A model generated the notes under the pieces. The model had not been told where the DNA came from. It worked only from the letters and a program-made list of their open reading frames with translations, and ran no database searches. A stretch of 64,000 nucleotides of DNA, taken from the NCBI RefSeq assembly GCF_024979315.1, contig NZ_JANLCK010000005.1, positions 1 through 64,000 on the forward strand, in the 5' to 3' direction. Positions 16,034 through 24,412 of the stretch are shown piece by piece (within the stretch, counting starts at the first letter, position 1; every line of letters starts with the position of its first letter). Both the position numbers and the translations under genes were made by a program. The DNA is from Herbiconiux oxytropis (lineage in GTDB: Bacteria > Actinomycetota > Actinomycetes > Actinomycetales > Microbacteriaceae).

Positions 16034-16669
16034 TCAGTCGGCGAGCAGGAGGTAGAGGGCCTTGCGGGCCTCGTCGATCTTCTCGGTCGCCTTCACGCGC
16101 TGCTCGTCGGTGGCCGCGAAGCGGAACTGCTGCACGACCCCCATGAGCTTCGCCACGCTCGCGTGGAACTCGCTGTCGGCGGCCGACTGGCCGGCCGTGG
16201 CCTCCCAGGCCTTCGCGAGCTCTTCGGCGTGCTCGGCCACGTAGGCCCTGCCCGCCTCGGTGAGCTCGAACTCGGTGCGCTTGCCGTCTCCTGTGGAGGC
16301 GATGAGCTCCTCGTCGACGAGCTGCTGCAGCGTGGGGTAGATGGAGCCCGGGCTCGGGCGCCAGACCCCGGCGGTCTTCTCGGCGATGGCCTTGATCAGG
16401 CCGTAGCCGTTGGAGGGCGCATCGGCGAGCAGGGAGAGGATGGCCGAACGCACGTCGCCGCGGTTCGCCCTGCCCCTTCCTCCGGGGCCGCCCGGACCGA
16501 AGCCGGGACCGAAGCCCTGGCCGAAGCCGGGACCGAACCCGCCGAATCCGGGGCCGCCGGATCGGCCGTGGCCGTGATCACGCGGCCCGCGGCCCGTGGG
16601 GAATCCCCGGCCGAAGCCCGCGGGGAAGTGCTGATCGTGCTGGTTGTGCATCTCTGGATGGCGTTTCAT
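16034..16669 (-). CDS. PadR-family repressor with a Gly/Phe-rich N-terminal tail
   Basis: 211 residues from ATG at 16669; the alternative upstream frame runs through the promoter and operators. Residues about 18-66 are glycine-, phenylalanine- and proline-rich (FGPGFGQGFGPGFGPGGPGG). The winged helix follows (AILSLLADAPSNGYGLIKAI, then WRPSPGSIYPTLQQLVDEEL and a DGKRTEFELTEAGRAY wing), and an alpha-helical dimer arm closes the protein. PadR proteins repress detoxification genes and are released by ligands such as phenolic acids. It is divergent from the DyP peroxidase; twin palindromes lie between the two starts. Confidence 0.9.
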   Translation of the reverse strand: MKRHPEMHNQHDQHFPAGFGRGFPTGRGPRDHGHGRSGGPGFGGFGPGFGQGFGPGFGPGGPGGRGRANRGDVRSAILSLLADAPSNGYGLIKAIAEKTAGVWRPSPGSIYPTLQQLVDEELIASTGDGKRTEFELTEAGRAYVAEHAEELAKAWEATAGQSAADSEFHASVAKLMGVVQQFRFAATDEQRVKATEKIDEARKALYLLLAD

Positions 16670-16702
16670 GTCGCATCCGCCTTTCTGTCTGAACGATAAG
16701 CC

Positions 16703-16752
16703 AACGATATATCGCTCTGACCATTCTGTCAATACATCGGCGATATATCGTT
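16703..16752. promoter_or_regulatory. twin CGATATATCG palindromes between padR and dyp
   Basis: Two copies of the perfect 10-bp palindrome CGATATATCG lie at 16705-16714 and 16741-16750, 36 bp apart. They are themselves mirror images when extended: AACGATATATCGC and GCGATATATCGTT. The first lies close to TATCGT (16693-16698, minus), a likely padR -10. The second touches the expected -35 position of the DyP promoter. These are the obvious PadR operators, allowing autorepression and repression of dyp together. Confidence 0.7.
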
Positions 16753-16773
16753 CGAGATCGGGCGATTGCACTT

Positions 16774-16779
16774 TAAACT
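16774..16779 (+). promoter_or_regulatory. -10 hexamer TAAACT of the DyP gene, leaderless start
   Basis: TAAACT ends exactly 6 nt before the ATG at 16786 and is preceded, at the -35 distance, by the second PadR palindrome. No ribosome binding site. Confidence 0.6.
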
Positions 16780-16785
16780 CACCCC

Positions 16786-17742
16786 ATGCACGAAGAATCC
16801 TGGGACCGCACGCCCATCGAGCCGCAGAGCGTCAACGCACCGCTGTCCCGCGCCGCGGTGTTCCTGGTGGTGACGATCGGCGACTCCCCCGAGGCCGCCG
16901 CCCGTGCGCGCTCGGTGATCGCCGACATCGGCGGACTCGTGCGCGCGGTGGGCTTCCGCGACCTCGATGCCCACCTCTCGTGCAACGTGGGCATCGGCGC
17001 CCGCGCCTGGGAGCGCTTCGGGCAGCAGGAGCGCCCGGCGCAGCTGCGCGAGTTCTTCGAGGTGCGCGGCCCCGTGCACACGGCGCCCTCGACCCCCGGT
17101 GACCTCCTGTTCCACATCCGGAGCGAACGCGGCGACCTCACGTTCGAGCTCGAGCGCCTGCTGCTCGACAAGCTCGGCGACGCGGTCACAGTGGTCGACG
17201 AGGTGCAGGGGTTCCGCTACTTCGACGCCCGCGACCTCCTCGGCTTCGTCGACGGCACCGAGAACCCCACCGGCGCCGCCATGGCGCGCTCGTCGCTCGT
17301 GGGTGAGGAGGATCCGGCCTTCGCGGGCGGCAGCTACGTGGTGGTGCAGAAGTACCTGCACGACCTCACGGCGTGGTCCGCGCTCAGCACCGAGCAGCAG
17401 GAGCGGATCATCGGCCGCACGAAGGCCGACAACGTCGAGCTCGACGACGTGCCGGGTGAGCGCAAGTCGCACAAGGCGCTCAACACCATCACCGACGCCA
17501 ACGGCGTGGAGCACGACATCCTGCGCGACAACATGCCCTTCGGCCGGCCGGGCGCGGGCGAGTTCGGAACCTACTTCATCGGCTACGCCCGGGAGCTCTG
17601 GGTGATCGAGCAGATGCTCCGCCACATGTTCGTGGGCGATCCGATCGGCTCCTACGACCGCATCCTCGACTTCTCGACCGCGGTCACCGGCTCCACGTTC
17701 TTCGTGCCCTCGAACGACGTGCTCGAGGCGCTCGACGACTGA
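16786..17742 (+). CDS. DyP-type heme peroxidase
   Basis: 318 residues. The defining GxxDG motif is GFVDGTENP with catalytic Asp156. The proximal heme ligand is likely His229 (ERKSHKALN) and the distal Arg is Arg247 (ILRDNMPFG). No Tat signal, so a cytosolic DyP or one loaded into an encapsulin; no encapsulin shell gene is adjacent and the C-terminus (SNDVLEALDD) lacks an obvious cargo-loading tail. It would reduce peroxides while oxidising dyes or phenolics, consistent with control by a PadR sensor of aromatic compounds. Confidence 0.94.
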   Translation: MHEESWDRTPIEPQSVNAPLSRAAVFLVVTIGDSPEAAARARSVIADIGGLVRAVGFRDLDAHLSCNVGIGARAWERFGQQERPAQLREFFEVRGPVHTAPSTPGDLLFHIRSERGDLTFELERLLLDKLGDAVTVVDEVQGFRYFDARDLLGFVDGTENPTGAAMARSSLVGEEDPAFAGGSYVVVQKYLHDLTAWSALSTEQQERIIGRTKADNVELDDVPGERKSHKALNTITDANGVEHDILRDNMPFGRPGAGEFGTYFIGYARELWVIEQMLRHMFVGDPIGSYDRILDFSTAVTGSTFFVPSNDVLEALDD

Positions 17743-17768
17743 CCGGCGCCGCCCGGGTCCGGCGTCGG
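17743..17768. terminator. hairpin between convergent dyp and monooxygenase genes
   Basis: CCGGCGCCG (17743-17751) and CGGCGTCGG (17760-17768) pair with one mismatch around an 8-nt loop. The hairpin starts right after the dyp stop and ends 4 nt before the opposing gene's stop, so it could end transcription from both sides. Confidence 0.5.
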
Positions 17769-17772
17769 ATGC

Positions 17773-19155
17773 TCAGCGCCCCGCACGGAACCCGTGGCCG
17801 CGGTGCGTGGCGGGCAGGTGCGGCCCGCCCTCCGGGAACAGCCGCTCCCTGAGCGTCGTCGGCGGAGCATCCGGGGCGGCGAGCGGTGCCGCGAGCCCGC
17901 GTTCCCGCAGCACCGGCAGCAGCAGCTCGATCAGGTCGTCGTAGGTGCCGGGGGTCAGGTGCGGCTGCACGAGGTAGCCGTCGACCCCGGTCTCGGCCGC
18001 GAACGCCTCGATCTGGTCGGCGACCTCCTCGGGCGATCCCACGAAGACGCTGCCGTTGATGCCCGTGCGCCGGAAGTTCTCGAGGATGTCGCGCACGAGC
18101 GGCGCGGGCTTCCCGTCTTTGCCGAGGTAGCGCTCGAGGTTCGACTGACCCATCTCGGTGCTCGTCTGCGCGATCGGCCGGTCGGGGTCGAGCGCCAGGA
18201 GGTCGACCCCGGTGTTGCCCGCGTAGATCGCGGCGGCGCCCTCGGGGGTCGAGAGCTCGAGCATCTGCGCGTGCTTCGCCCAGGCCTCCTCGCTCGTCGG
18301 CGCCGTGATGAACAGTGCGCCCACGAGGATTCTGATCGAATCGGCCGGCCGCCCCTCGGCCACGGCGCTCTCGCGGATGCCGGCCACGTTCCGAGCGACC
18401 GTCGCGGGTTCTCCCCCACCCACGAAGACGGCCTCGGCGTTGCGCCCCGCGAACTGTCGGCCGCGGCCGGATGCGCCGGCCTGCACGAGCAGCGGCGTGC
18501 GCTGCGGCGACGGCGGCAGGTTCAGGATGCCGTCGGTGCGGAAATACGGCCCGTCATGGTGCACGAGATGCACCTTCTCCGGGTCGGCGTAGACGCCGGC
18601 CTCCTTGTCGCGCACGAGCGCGTCGTCCTCCCAGGATCCCTCCCACAGCGTGAGGTTCACGTCGACGTAGTCGTCGGCCATGTCATAGCGGAGGTCGTGC
18701 GAGATGAGCTCCTTGCCCATGAGCGCCGCCGCGGTGGCACCGGAGGAACCGGTGACGATGTTCCAGCCCACGCGCCCGTCGGTGAAGTGGTCGAGGGTCG
18801 CGAAGCGGCGGGCGTTGGCGGCCGGCGCCTCGACCGTGGTGGAGGTCGTCACGATGAAGCCGAGCCGCCGGGTGACCGCCGCGAGGGCCGACACGAGAGG
18901 CATCGGGTCGCCCTGCGGCACGCCGCGCCCCTCGCGCACCGCGGCCCCGAGCAGCTCCCCGTCGAGGGCGGGGAAGCCGTAGCTGTCGGCGAGGAAGAGG
19001 AAGTCGAGCCCGGCGGCGTCGAACTTCTCGGCGAGGGCCGTCCAGTGCGAGAGCGTGGTGAACTCCGCCGAGGTGTCTTCAGGGTGCTGCCACGCCGACC
19101 CCACGGTGCCGTTCGGGCCGATGTACTGGAAGATGCCGAAGCTCAGTGCCGCCAT
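17773..19155 (-). CDS. LLM-class flavin-dependent monooxygenase (NtaA/SnaA/DszA family)
   Basis: 460 residues from ATG at 19155 (MAALSFGIFQYIGPNGTVGS). The TIM-barrel family pattern is clear: FLADSYGFP, FIVTTSTTVEAPAANARRFA, DHFTDGRVGWNIVTGSSGA, and the phosphate-binding VQAGASGRGRQFAGR. It uses reduced FMN from a separate reductase and oxygen to cleave C-N or C-S bonds; NtaA, EmoA, SnaA and DszA are relatives. It is the last gene of the run that starts with RidA at 26060, 58 bp after the GGT-like gene. No FMN reductase is present in the window. Confidence 0.92.
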   Translation of the reverse strand: MAALSFGIFQYIGPNGTVGSAWQHPEDTSAEFTTLSHWTALAEKFDAAGLDFLFLADSYGFPALDGELLGAAVREGRGVPQGDPMPLVSALAAVTRRLGFIVTTSTTVEAPAANARRFATLDHFTDGRVGWNIVTGSSGATAAALMGKELISHDLRYDMADDYVDVNLTLWEGSWEDDALVRDKEAGVYADPEKVHLVHHDGPYFRTDGILNLPPSPQRTPLLVQAGASGRGRQFAGRNAEAVFVGGGEPATVARNVAGIRESAVAEGRPADSIRILVGALFITAPTSEEAWAKHAQMLELSTPEGAAAIYAGNTGVDLLALDPDRPIAQTSTEMGQSNLERYLGKDGKPAPLVRDILENFRRTGINGSVFVGSPEEVADQIEAFAAETGVDGYLVQPHLTPGTYDDLIELLLPVLRERGLAAPLAAPDAPPTTLRERLFPEGGPHLPATHRGHGFRAGR

Positions 19156-19213
19156 GCTGCAGTTATCCCACACCCAGTTTTCGGGGGTGTTTCGGCCGTG
19201 CGTCGAGGAGCGC

Positions 19214-20809
19214 TCACGGCAGCAGCACCCCGCCGTCGCTCCGCGGATCTGCTCCCGCGGAGAGTGTTCCGTCAGCCGCCCGCCTGGCGATCATCGAGTG
19301 TCCGGCGTCGGAGTCGTGCATCGAGCCCGCGACGATCCGCAGCCGACCCCGCTCGAGCTCGCTCCGGGTCTCCTCGTCGAGATCGGCCTCGACCATCACG
19401 TAGTCATTGGTCGTTCCCTTGTCGAGGCCTCCCACGATGAAGCGCGGCGCACTGACGGCGGTGGCCGGATCGGCACCCTCGAGCACCCGCAGCACGAGCT
19501 GGGTGTGGATCTGGGACTGCGCCTTGCCGCCCATGGTGCCGTGCGCGGCCACCGTGCCCTCGGCATCCCGCACGATCACCGGCAGGAGTGTGTGCGCCGG
19601 GCGCTTGCCGGCGGCCACCCGGTTCGGAGCGCCCTCCTGCAGCGTGAAGAAGGCCGCGCGGTTGTGCAGCACGAGGCCCGTCGCGGGTTCGAGCAGCAGC
19701 GAGCCGAACGAGTGGAAGACCGACTGGATGAGCGAGATCGCGGTGCCGTCGTCGGCGATCGCGGTCACGGCCACCGTGTCGCCACCGGGCCGCGGGGTCA
19801 CCGGCGAGACGGCGCGCTCCCCCGTGCGGGCACTGGTGACGGCCCGCTCGGCGGCCATTGCCAGACCCTCGGGAGAAAGCGCCCCCTCGACGTCGACGTC
19901 GACCACGAGCGGATCGGCGAGCTCGGCGTCGCGGAGCACGTCACCGCTGTGGAAGAGCTCGGCCAGCACCGCGGCGTCGAGCCGGGTGATGCCCTCGGGC
20001 GAGAGCACCGAGGCCGCACCGAGAGTGCGGAGCATGGTGTAGCCCTGCGAGTTCGGGCCCGCGGTCGACACGTGGAGTCCGTCGACCGAGAGCCCGATCG
20101 GCTCCTCCAGCTGCACGGTGTGCGCCGCCAGGTCGGCCTCCGTCACGGGCACCCCGAGCTCCGCGAAACCTCTCGCGAGGGTCTGCGCGACCTCACCGGT
20201 GTAGTAGGAGCGGAGCCCGTCGCGGGCGAGGGCTTCGAGGGTCGCGGCGAGCGCGGGCTGACGCACGAGGGCACCGGCGGCCACGGGGCGATCACCCTCG
20301 AAGAACATCGCGCGCATGCCGGGGTCGGCCGCGAGGCCCTCCCGGTCGACCTGGAGTGCCTTCGCGAGCCCGGGGCTGACCACCATGCCGTCGCGGGCCA
20401 GCGCGATCGCCGGGGCGAGCACCTGCGCGGCCGACAGGGCTCCCCAGCGCTCGAGGAGCTCGGCCCACCCCGCCACGACTCCCGGCACCGAGACGGTGAG
20501 GGGCCCGGAGACGGGCATCGTCGCGATCGCCTCGAAGAGCTCCTCCACCGGCTGCGCGGAGCCGTAGGCGCCGGAGGAGTTCACGCACGTCTCGACTCCG
20601 TCGGGTGTGCGCACGAGGGCGATGAGGTCTCCCCCGGCGCTGCACATGTGCGGGTAGACGACGGTGAGCACAGCGGCTGCGGCGACGGCCGCGTCGATCG
20701 CGGTTCCGCCCTCGGCCGCGATGCGCCGCGCGGCGTCGACGGCGTCGAGGTGCGGGGCCGCGAGGGCCACGCCGGGGGTCGCCGAAGGCGCGTGGGAGGA
20801 GGGGTTCAT
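19214..20809 (-). CDS. gamma-glutamyltransferase-family Ntn hydrolase
   Basis: 531 residues from ATG at 20809, with GGAAG 6 nt upstream. The substrate-pocket segment AGGDLIALV (near 58-66) and the autocleavage site GGDTVAVTAIADDGTAISLI are recognisable; Thr345 is the likely nucleophile that becomes the new N-terminus. The canonical threonine pair and following His (TTH) are reduced to TV, a divergence from housekeeping enzymes. There is no signal peptide, so it is probably cytosolic, unlike periplasmic GGT. It may remove a gamma-glutamyl or acyl group from the compound brought in by the adjacent ABC transporter. Confidence 0.88.
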   Translation of the reverse strand: MNPSSHAPSATPGVALAAPHLDAVDAARRIAAEGGTAIDAAVAAAAVLTVVYPHMCSAGGDLIALVRTPDGVETCVNSSGAYGSAQPVEELFEAIATMPVSGPLTVSVPGVVAGWAELLERWGALSAAQVLAPAIALARDGMVVSPGLAKALQVDREGLAADPGMRAMFFEGDRPVAAGALVRQPALAATLEALARDGLRSYYTGEVAQTLARGFAELGVPVTEADLAAHTVQLEEPIGLSVDGLHVSTAGPNSQGYTMLRTLGAASVLSPEGITRLDAAVLAELFHSGDVLRDAELADPLVVDVDVEGALSPEGLAMAAERAVTSARTGERAVSPVTPRPGGDTVAVTAIADDGTAISLIQSVFHSFGSLLLEPATGLVLHNRAAFFTLQEGAPNRVAAGKRPAHTLLPVIVRDAEGTVAAHGTMGGKAQSQIHTQLVLRVLEGADPATAVSAPRFIVGGLDKGTTNDYVMVEADLDEETRSELERGRLRIVAGSMHDSDAGHSMIARRAADGTLSAGADPRSDGGVLLP

Positions 20810-20861
20810 GGTGGTCTTCCGTGGATCGAAGGGAGATGGATCAGGTCGGGCCGCGGACTCG

Positions 20862-21572
20862 TCAGGGCGAGGAGCGCCCGAAGTACGCGGCGTGCAGGCT
20901 CTCGTCGTCGGCCATCGCGGCGGCGCTCCCCCCGCCTGAGAGCGTCCCCGTCTCCATGAGGTAGCCGCGATGCGCGATCGAGAGCGCCATGCGGGCGTTC
21001 TGCTCCACGAGCAGCACGCTCGTGCCCTGCGCGTTGACGTCGGCGATGAGCTCGAACATCTGCTTGACCACGAGCGGCGCGAGCCCCATGGAGGGCTCGT
21101 CGAGCATGAGCAGCTTCGGGTGCCGCACGAGGGCTCGGGAGATGGCGAGCATCTGCTGCTCGCCACCGGACAGCGTGGCCGCCACCTGGTGCGCGCGCTC
21201 CTCGAGCACGGGGAAGAGCGCGTAGATGCGGTCGAGCTCGTTCTTCAGGTGGTGCCCGCTCCCCCAGGTGGCGATCTGCAGGTTCTCGAGCACGCTCATC
21301 CGGCCGAAGAGGTGACGGCCCTCCGGCACGAGGCAGAGCCCCGAGCGCACGCGCGACTCGGTGCTCGATCCCGAGATCGTGCGGCCGGCGAACGCCACCG
21401 TGCCCTCCGACTTCGCGAGCCCGGCGACGGCGCGCAGGAGGCTCGACTTGCCGGCGCCGTTGGCACCCACGATCACGACGAGCTCGGACTCGTCGACGTG
21501 GAGCGATGCCCCGGTCACGGCGCGCACGGCGCCGTAGCGCACGCCGAGCCCGTCCACGGTCAAGAGGCTCAT
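20862..21572 (-). CDS. livF: branched-chain amino acid-type ABC transporter ATPase, LivF-like
   Basis: 236 residues. Walker A GANGAGKS (36-43), signature LSGGEQQML, Walker B LLMLDEPSMGLAP and the switch histidine-region VLLVEQNAR identify LivF. The ATG at 21572 overlaps the TGA of the LivM-LivG gene (ATGA), so translation is coupled. With the fused LivM-LivG, LivH and the lipoprotein it forms a complete importer at the inner membrane. The solute need not be an amino acid: this family also carries urea, amides and aromatics. Confidence 0.93.
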   Translation of the reverse strand: MSLLTVDGLGVRYGAVRAVTGASLHVDESELVVIVGANGAGKSSLLRAVAGLAKSEGTVAFAGRTISGSSTESRVRSGLCLVPEGRHLFGRMSVLENLQIATWGSGHHLKNELDRIYALFPVLEERAHQVAATLSGGEQQMLAISRALVRHPKLLMLDEPSMGLAPLVVKQMFELIADVNAQGTSVLLVEQNARMALSIAHRGYLMETGTLSGGGSAAAMADDESLHAAYFGRSSP

Positions 21573-23410
21573 GCGTCGCTCCCCAGGTAGGCCTCGAGCA
21601 CGGCGGGGTTCCGCCGCACCTCGTCGGGGGTGCCGGTGGCGATGACCTCGCCGTGGTCGAGCACCACGATGCGGTCCGACACGCTCATCAGCAGGTCCAT
21701 GTCGTGCTCGATCAGCACCACGTCGGTGCCGGAGTCCCTGATCGCGGTGATCAGCGAGGCCAGTGCCTTCGTCTCCGACTCGTTCATGCCGGCGGCGGGC
21801 TCGTCGAGCAGCAGGAGCTTCGGCCTCGTCATGAGCGCGCGGGCGATCTCGACGCGCCGCTGGGAGTCGTAGCTGAGGGCGGAGGCGCGCCTGGTCCGCT
21901 CGTCCCAGACCCCGGCGAACTCGAGCACGGATCCCGCCTCGGTGAGCGCCCGTGCCTCGTCGTGCCGGTGCCTCGGCAGCCGCAGGGCGAAGGCGGGCAC
22001 CCACCCGCGGAGCCGTTCGTGAGCACCCACCAGCAGGTTCTCGAGCACCGTCATCTGCCAGAACAGCCGCACGGTCTGGAAGGTGCGGGCCACGCCCTTC
22101 ACGCTGACCCGATCCGAGTCGAGACCGTCGATCCGGTCTCCGCGGAAGGTGATGCTGCCACGGGAGGGCTTCGTGACCCCCGAGAGCACGTTCAGGAGCG
22201 TCGACTTGCCCGCGCCGTTCGGGCCCATCAGCCCGAGGATCTCGCCGCGCCGCACCTCGAAGCTCACCGAACCGAGCGCGGTGAGACCGCCGAAGGTGCG
22301 GCCGACCGTGTCGACCACGAGCACGGGGGCGCCCGCCTCGATCGGGTCGGGCTCCAGGCCGGCGGGCGCGGTCCGAGGCTCCGGCCGCTCCACGTCGCCC
22401 CCTGAGCGGGTGAGCTTGAGCTTCCGGGAGACGATCCCCCCCGGCCGCACGATCATGAGCACCACGACGATCAGCGCGAGGAACCCGGTGCGGAACTCCG
22501 GATGCTCCTGCACGATCGTCCAGTCGCGCGCGATCGCCTGGAAGAAGATCCACAGCGTCGCCCCCACGACCGGCCCCCAGAAGGTGCCGGCACCGCCGAG
22601 GATCACGAGACTCAGCACGATGAAGTTGTCTTCGAGCGTGAAGCTGTCGGGATTGATGAACTGCTGCATGTGCGCGAAGAACACACCCGTCACACCGGCG
22701 ATCGAGGCGCCGCAGACGTAGGCGAGCAGCTTGTAGCGGCGGGTGCGGATGCCCATCGAGGAGGCGACGAGCTCGTCCTCCCTGATCGCCACCCAGGCGC
22801 GTCCGACCGGTGAGGCGACGACGCCGGCGAGCGCCACGAGGATGACGACGACCATGGCGAGCACCACGTAGTAGTTGGCCGATGGCGAGGTGAGCTCGAG
22901 GTCGCCGATCGCGAACGGAGGGATGCCGCGGATGCCCACGGAACCGCCGGTCAGGCCGATCCAGTTGATGGAGACCAGCCGCACGATCTCCCCGAAGGCG
23001 AGCGTCATGATGGCGAGGTAGTCCCCGCGGGCCCGGAGCGTGGGGTAGCCGAGGATGCAGCCGGCGATGCCGGCGAGCACGAGGGCCCCGACGAGGCTGA
23101 CCGGGAACAGCCACCACAGGGTGTCGGGGTCGAACCCGAGCTGGTTCACGAAGAGCTGCACCGTGAGGATGGCGGTCGTGTACGCCCCCACGATGAAGAA
23201 GGCGATGAAGCCGAGATCGAGCAGGCCCGTGAGTCCCACGAGGATGTTGAGCCCGCTCGCGAGAGCGATGTAGATCAGCGCGAGGGCGGCGACCCGCACC
23301 CAGCGGTCGCCCGGCAGGATGAAGGGCAGCAGCACCGCCACGAGGGCGAGCACGGCGGGGATCGCGAGGCGGGTCAGGCGGGGCAGCGCCCAGGAGGATT
23401 TCACGATCAT
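21569..23410 (-). CDS. fused LivM permease and LivG ATPase
   Basis: 613 residues from ATG at 23410. Residues 1 to about 330 are a LivM-type permease with the EAA-like region GRAWVAIREDELVASSMGI. A short hydrophilic linker (RSGGDVERPEPRTAPAGLEP) follows, then a LivG ATPase from about 365 with Walker A GPNGAGKS, and LLLLDEPAAGMNE plus VLIEHDMD. The signature region reads LSYDSQRR where LivG usually has PYGxQRR, so a glycine is replaced by Asp. One polypeptide thus supplies one transmembrane and one nucleotide-binding half. It starts 2 nt after livH. Confidence 0.93.
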   Translation of the reverse strand: MIVKSSWALPRLTRLAIPAVLALVAVLLPFILPGDRWVRVAALALIYIALASGLNILVGLTGLLDLGFIAFFIVGAYTTAILTVQLFVNQLGFDPDTLWWLFPVSLVGALVLAGIAGCILGYPTLRARGDYLAIMTLAFGEIVRLVSINWIGLTGGSVGIRGIPPFAIGDLELTSPSANYYVVLAMVVVILVALAGVVASPVGRAWVAIREDELVASSMGIRTRRYKLLAYVCGASIAGVTGVFFAHMQQFINPDSFTLEDNFIVLSLVILGGAGTFWGPVVGATLWIFFQAIARDWTIVQEHPEFRTGFLALIVVVLMIVRPGGIVSRKLKLTRSGGDVERPEPRTAPAGLEPDPIEAGAPVLVVDTVGRTFGGLTALGSVSFEVRRGEILGLMGPNGAGKSTLLNVLSGVTKPSRGSITFRGDRIDGLDSDRVSVKGVARTFQTVRLFWQMTVLENLLVGAHERLRGWVPAFALRLPRHRHDEARALTEAGSVLEFAGVWDERTRRASALSYDSQRRVEIARALMTRPKLLLLDEPAAGMNESETKALASLITAIRDSGTDVVLIEHDMDLLMSVSDRIVVLDHGEVIATGTPDEVRRNPAVLEAYLGSDA

Positions 23411-23412
23411 GG

Positions 23413-24321
23413 TCACACCTTCTGCACTTCGCGGCGGCCGAGGATGCCCTGCGGCCGGAGCCACAGGATGAGCACGAGCACGCCGAAGGCGATCACGTCG
23501 CGGTAGGCGGCGCCCTCGGGCACGTAGGCGGCGGCGAGCTCCTCGGTGAGACCGATCACGAGGCCTCCCACGAACGCGCCAGGGATGCTGCCGATGCCGC
23601 CGAGCACGGCCGCCACGAGGGCCTTGAGCCCGGGGATGAAGCCCATCCCCGCGGCGGCGAAGCCGTATTTCTGGGAGTAGAGGATGCCGGCGAGGGCCGC
23701 CATCACCGAGCCGAGCACGAAGGTGGTGGAGATGACCTTGTCGACGCCGATGCCCATCAGCCTGGCCGCATCGCGATCCTGTGCGGTGGCGCGGATGGCG
23801 CGGCCGATCGGGGTGAACTTCACGAGGGCCCAGAAGGCTCCCGTCGCCACGATCGCCACCGAGAAGATCACGATGTCGATGGGCTGGATGCGGGCACCGA
23901 GAACCTCGAATGCCTCGCCCAGGTCGGGAGCGGGCACGGGAGACTGGGACGCGCCGAACAGGAACGTCCCGACCGCCCGCAGCAGCATCGACACCGCGAT
24001 GGCCGTGATGAGCATCGAGAGGATGGGGGCGTTCCGGAGCGGCTTGTACGCGATCCGCTCCACCAGGAGGCCCACGATCGCGCCCACGACGAGGCCGATG
24101 CCGATGGCCGCCCACTGCGGCAGTGCGGGGCCGGCGAAGTCGGCGCCCGCGATCTGGGTGTTCGCGGCCGCAGCCACGAGCGCACCGAACGCGCCGAACA
24201 TGAAGACCTCGCCGAAGGCGAAGTTGACCATGCCGAGCACGCCGTAGACGACGCTGAAGGAGACGGCCAGCAGGCCGTAGATCCCTCCGACGGCGAGGCC
24301 GTTGATGAGTACCTGGGTCAT
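23413..24321 (-). CDS. livH: branched-chain amino acid-type ABC permease, LivH-like
   Basis: 302 residues with about eight hydrophobic helices. The start MTQVLINGLAVGGIYGLLAV and the segment GRAIRATAQDRDAARLMGI are the typical LivH N-terminus and cytosolic coupling loop. AGGAAAG lies 7 nt before the ATG. It forms the second transmembrane half of the importer with the LivM part of the next gene. A strong hairpin separates it from the upstream binding-protein gene. Confidence 0.94.
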   Translation of the reverse strand: MTQVLINGLAVGGIYGLLAVSFSVVYGVLGMVNFAFGEVFMFGAFGALVAAAANTQIAGADFAGPALPQWAAIGIGLVVGAIVGLLVERIAYKPLRNAPILSMLITAIAVSMLLRAVGTFLFGASQSPVPAPDLGEAFEVLGARIQPIDIVIFSVAIVATGAFWALVKFTPIGRAIRATAQDRDAARLMGIGVDKVISTTFVLGSVMAALAGILYSQKYGFAAAGMGFIPGLKALVAAVLGGIGSIPGAFVGGLVIGLTEELAAAYVPEGAAYRDVIAFGVLVLILWLRPQGILGRREVQKV

Positions 24322-24354
24322 GGGGAGGCTTTCCTCGGGGTGGAGATGAACGGG

Positions 24355-24386
24355 AGCGGCCGGGTGAGTGGGGGCACCCGGCCGCT
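24355..24386 (-). terminator. hairpin between binding-protein gene and livH
   Basis: Perfect 12-bp arms AGCGGCCGGGTG (24355-24366) and CACCCGGCCGCT (24375-24386) with an 8-nt loop. Without a U-tract this is more likely a partial terminator or 3' stabiliser that keeps binding-protein mRNA above permease mRNA, as in other ABC operons. Confidence 0.55.
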
Positions 24387-24412
24387 GTCCGGGAGCGGCC
24401 GTCCGGGAGCCG

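Noticed and set aside
15971-16146. Plus-strand gene behind TAAGGAGGT at 15972
   Set aside because: The ribosome-binding-site-like string is one arm of the leader hairpin; the frames behind it are antisense to padR and have no coding character.
21569-23410. LivM-LivG fusion as an artefact of a missed stop or frameshift
   Set aside because: Both domains are in one frame with a plausible hydrophilic linker and intact ends, and overlaps with neighbouring genes are normal.
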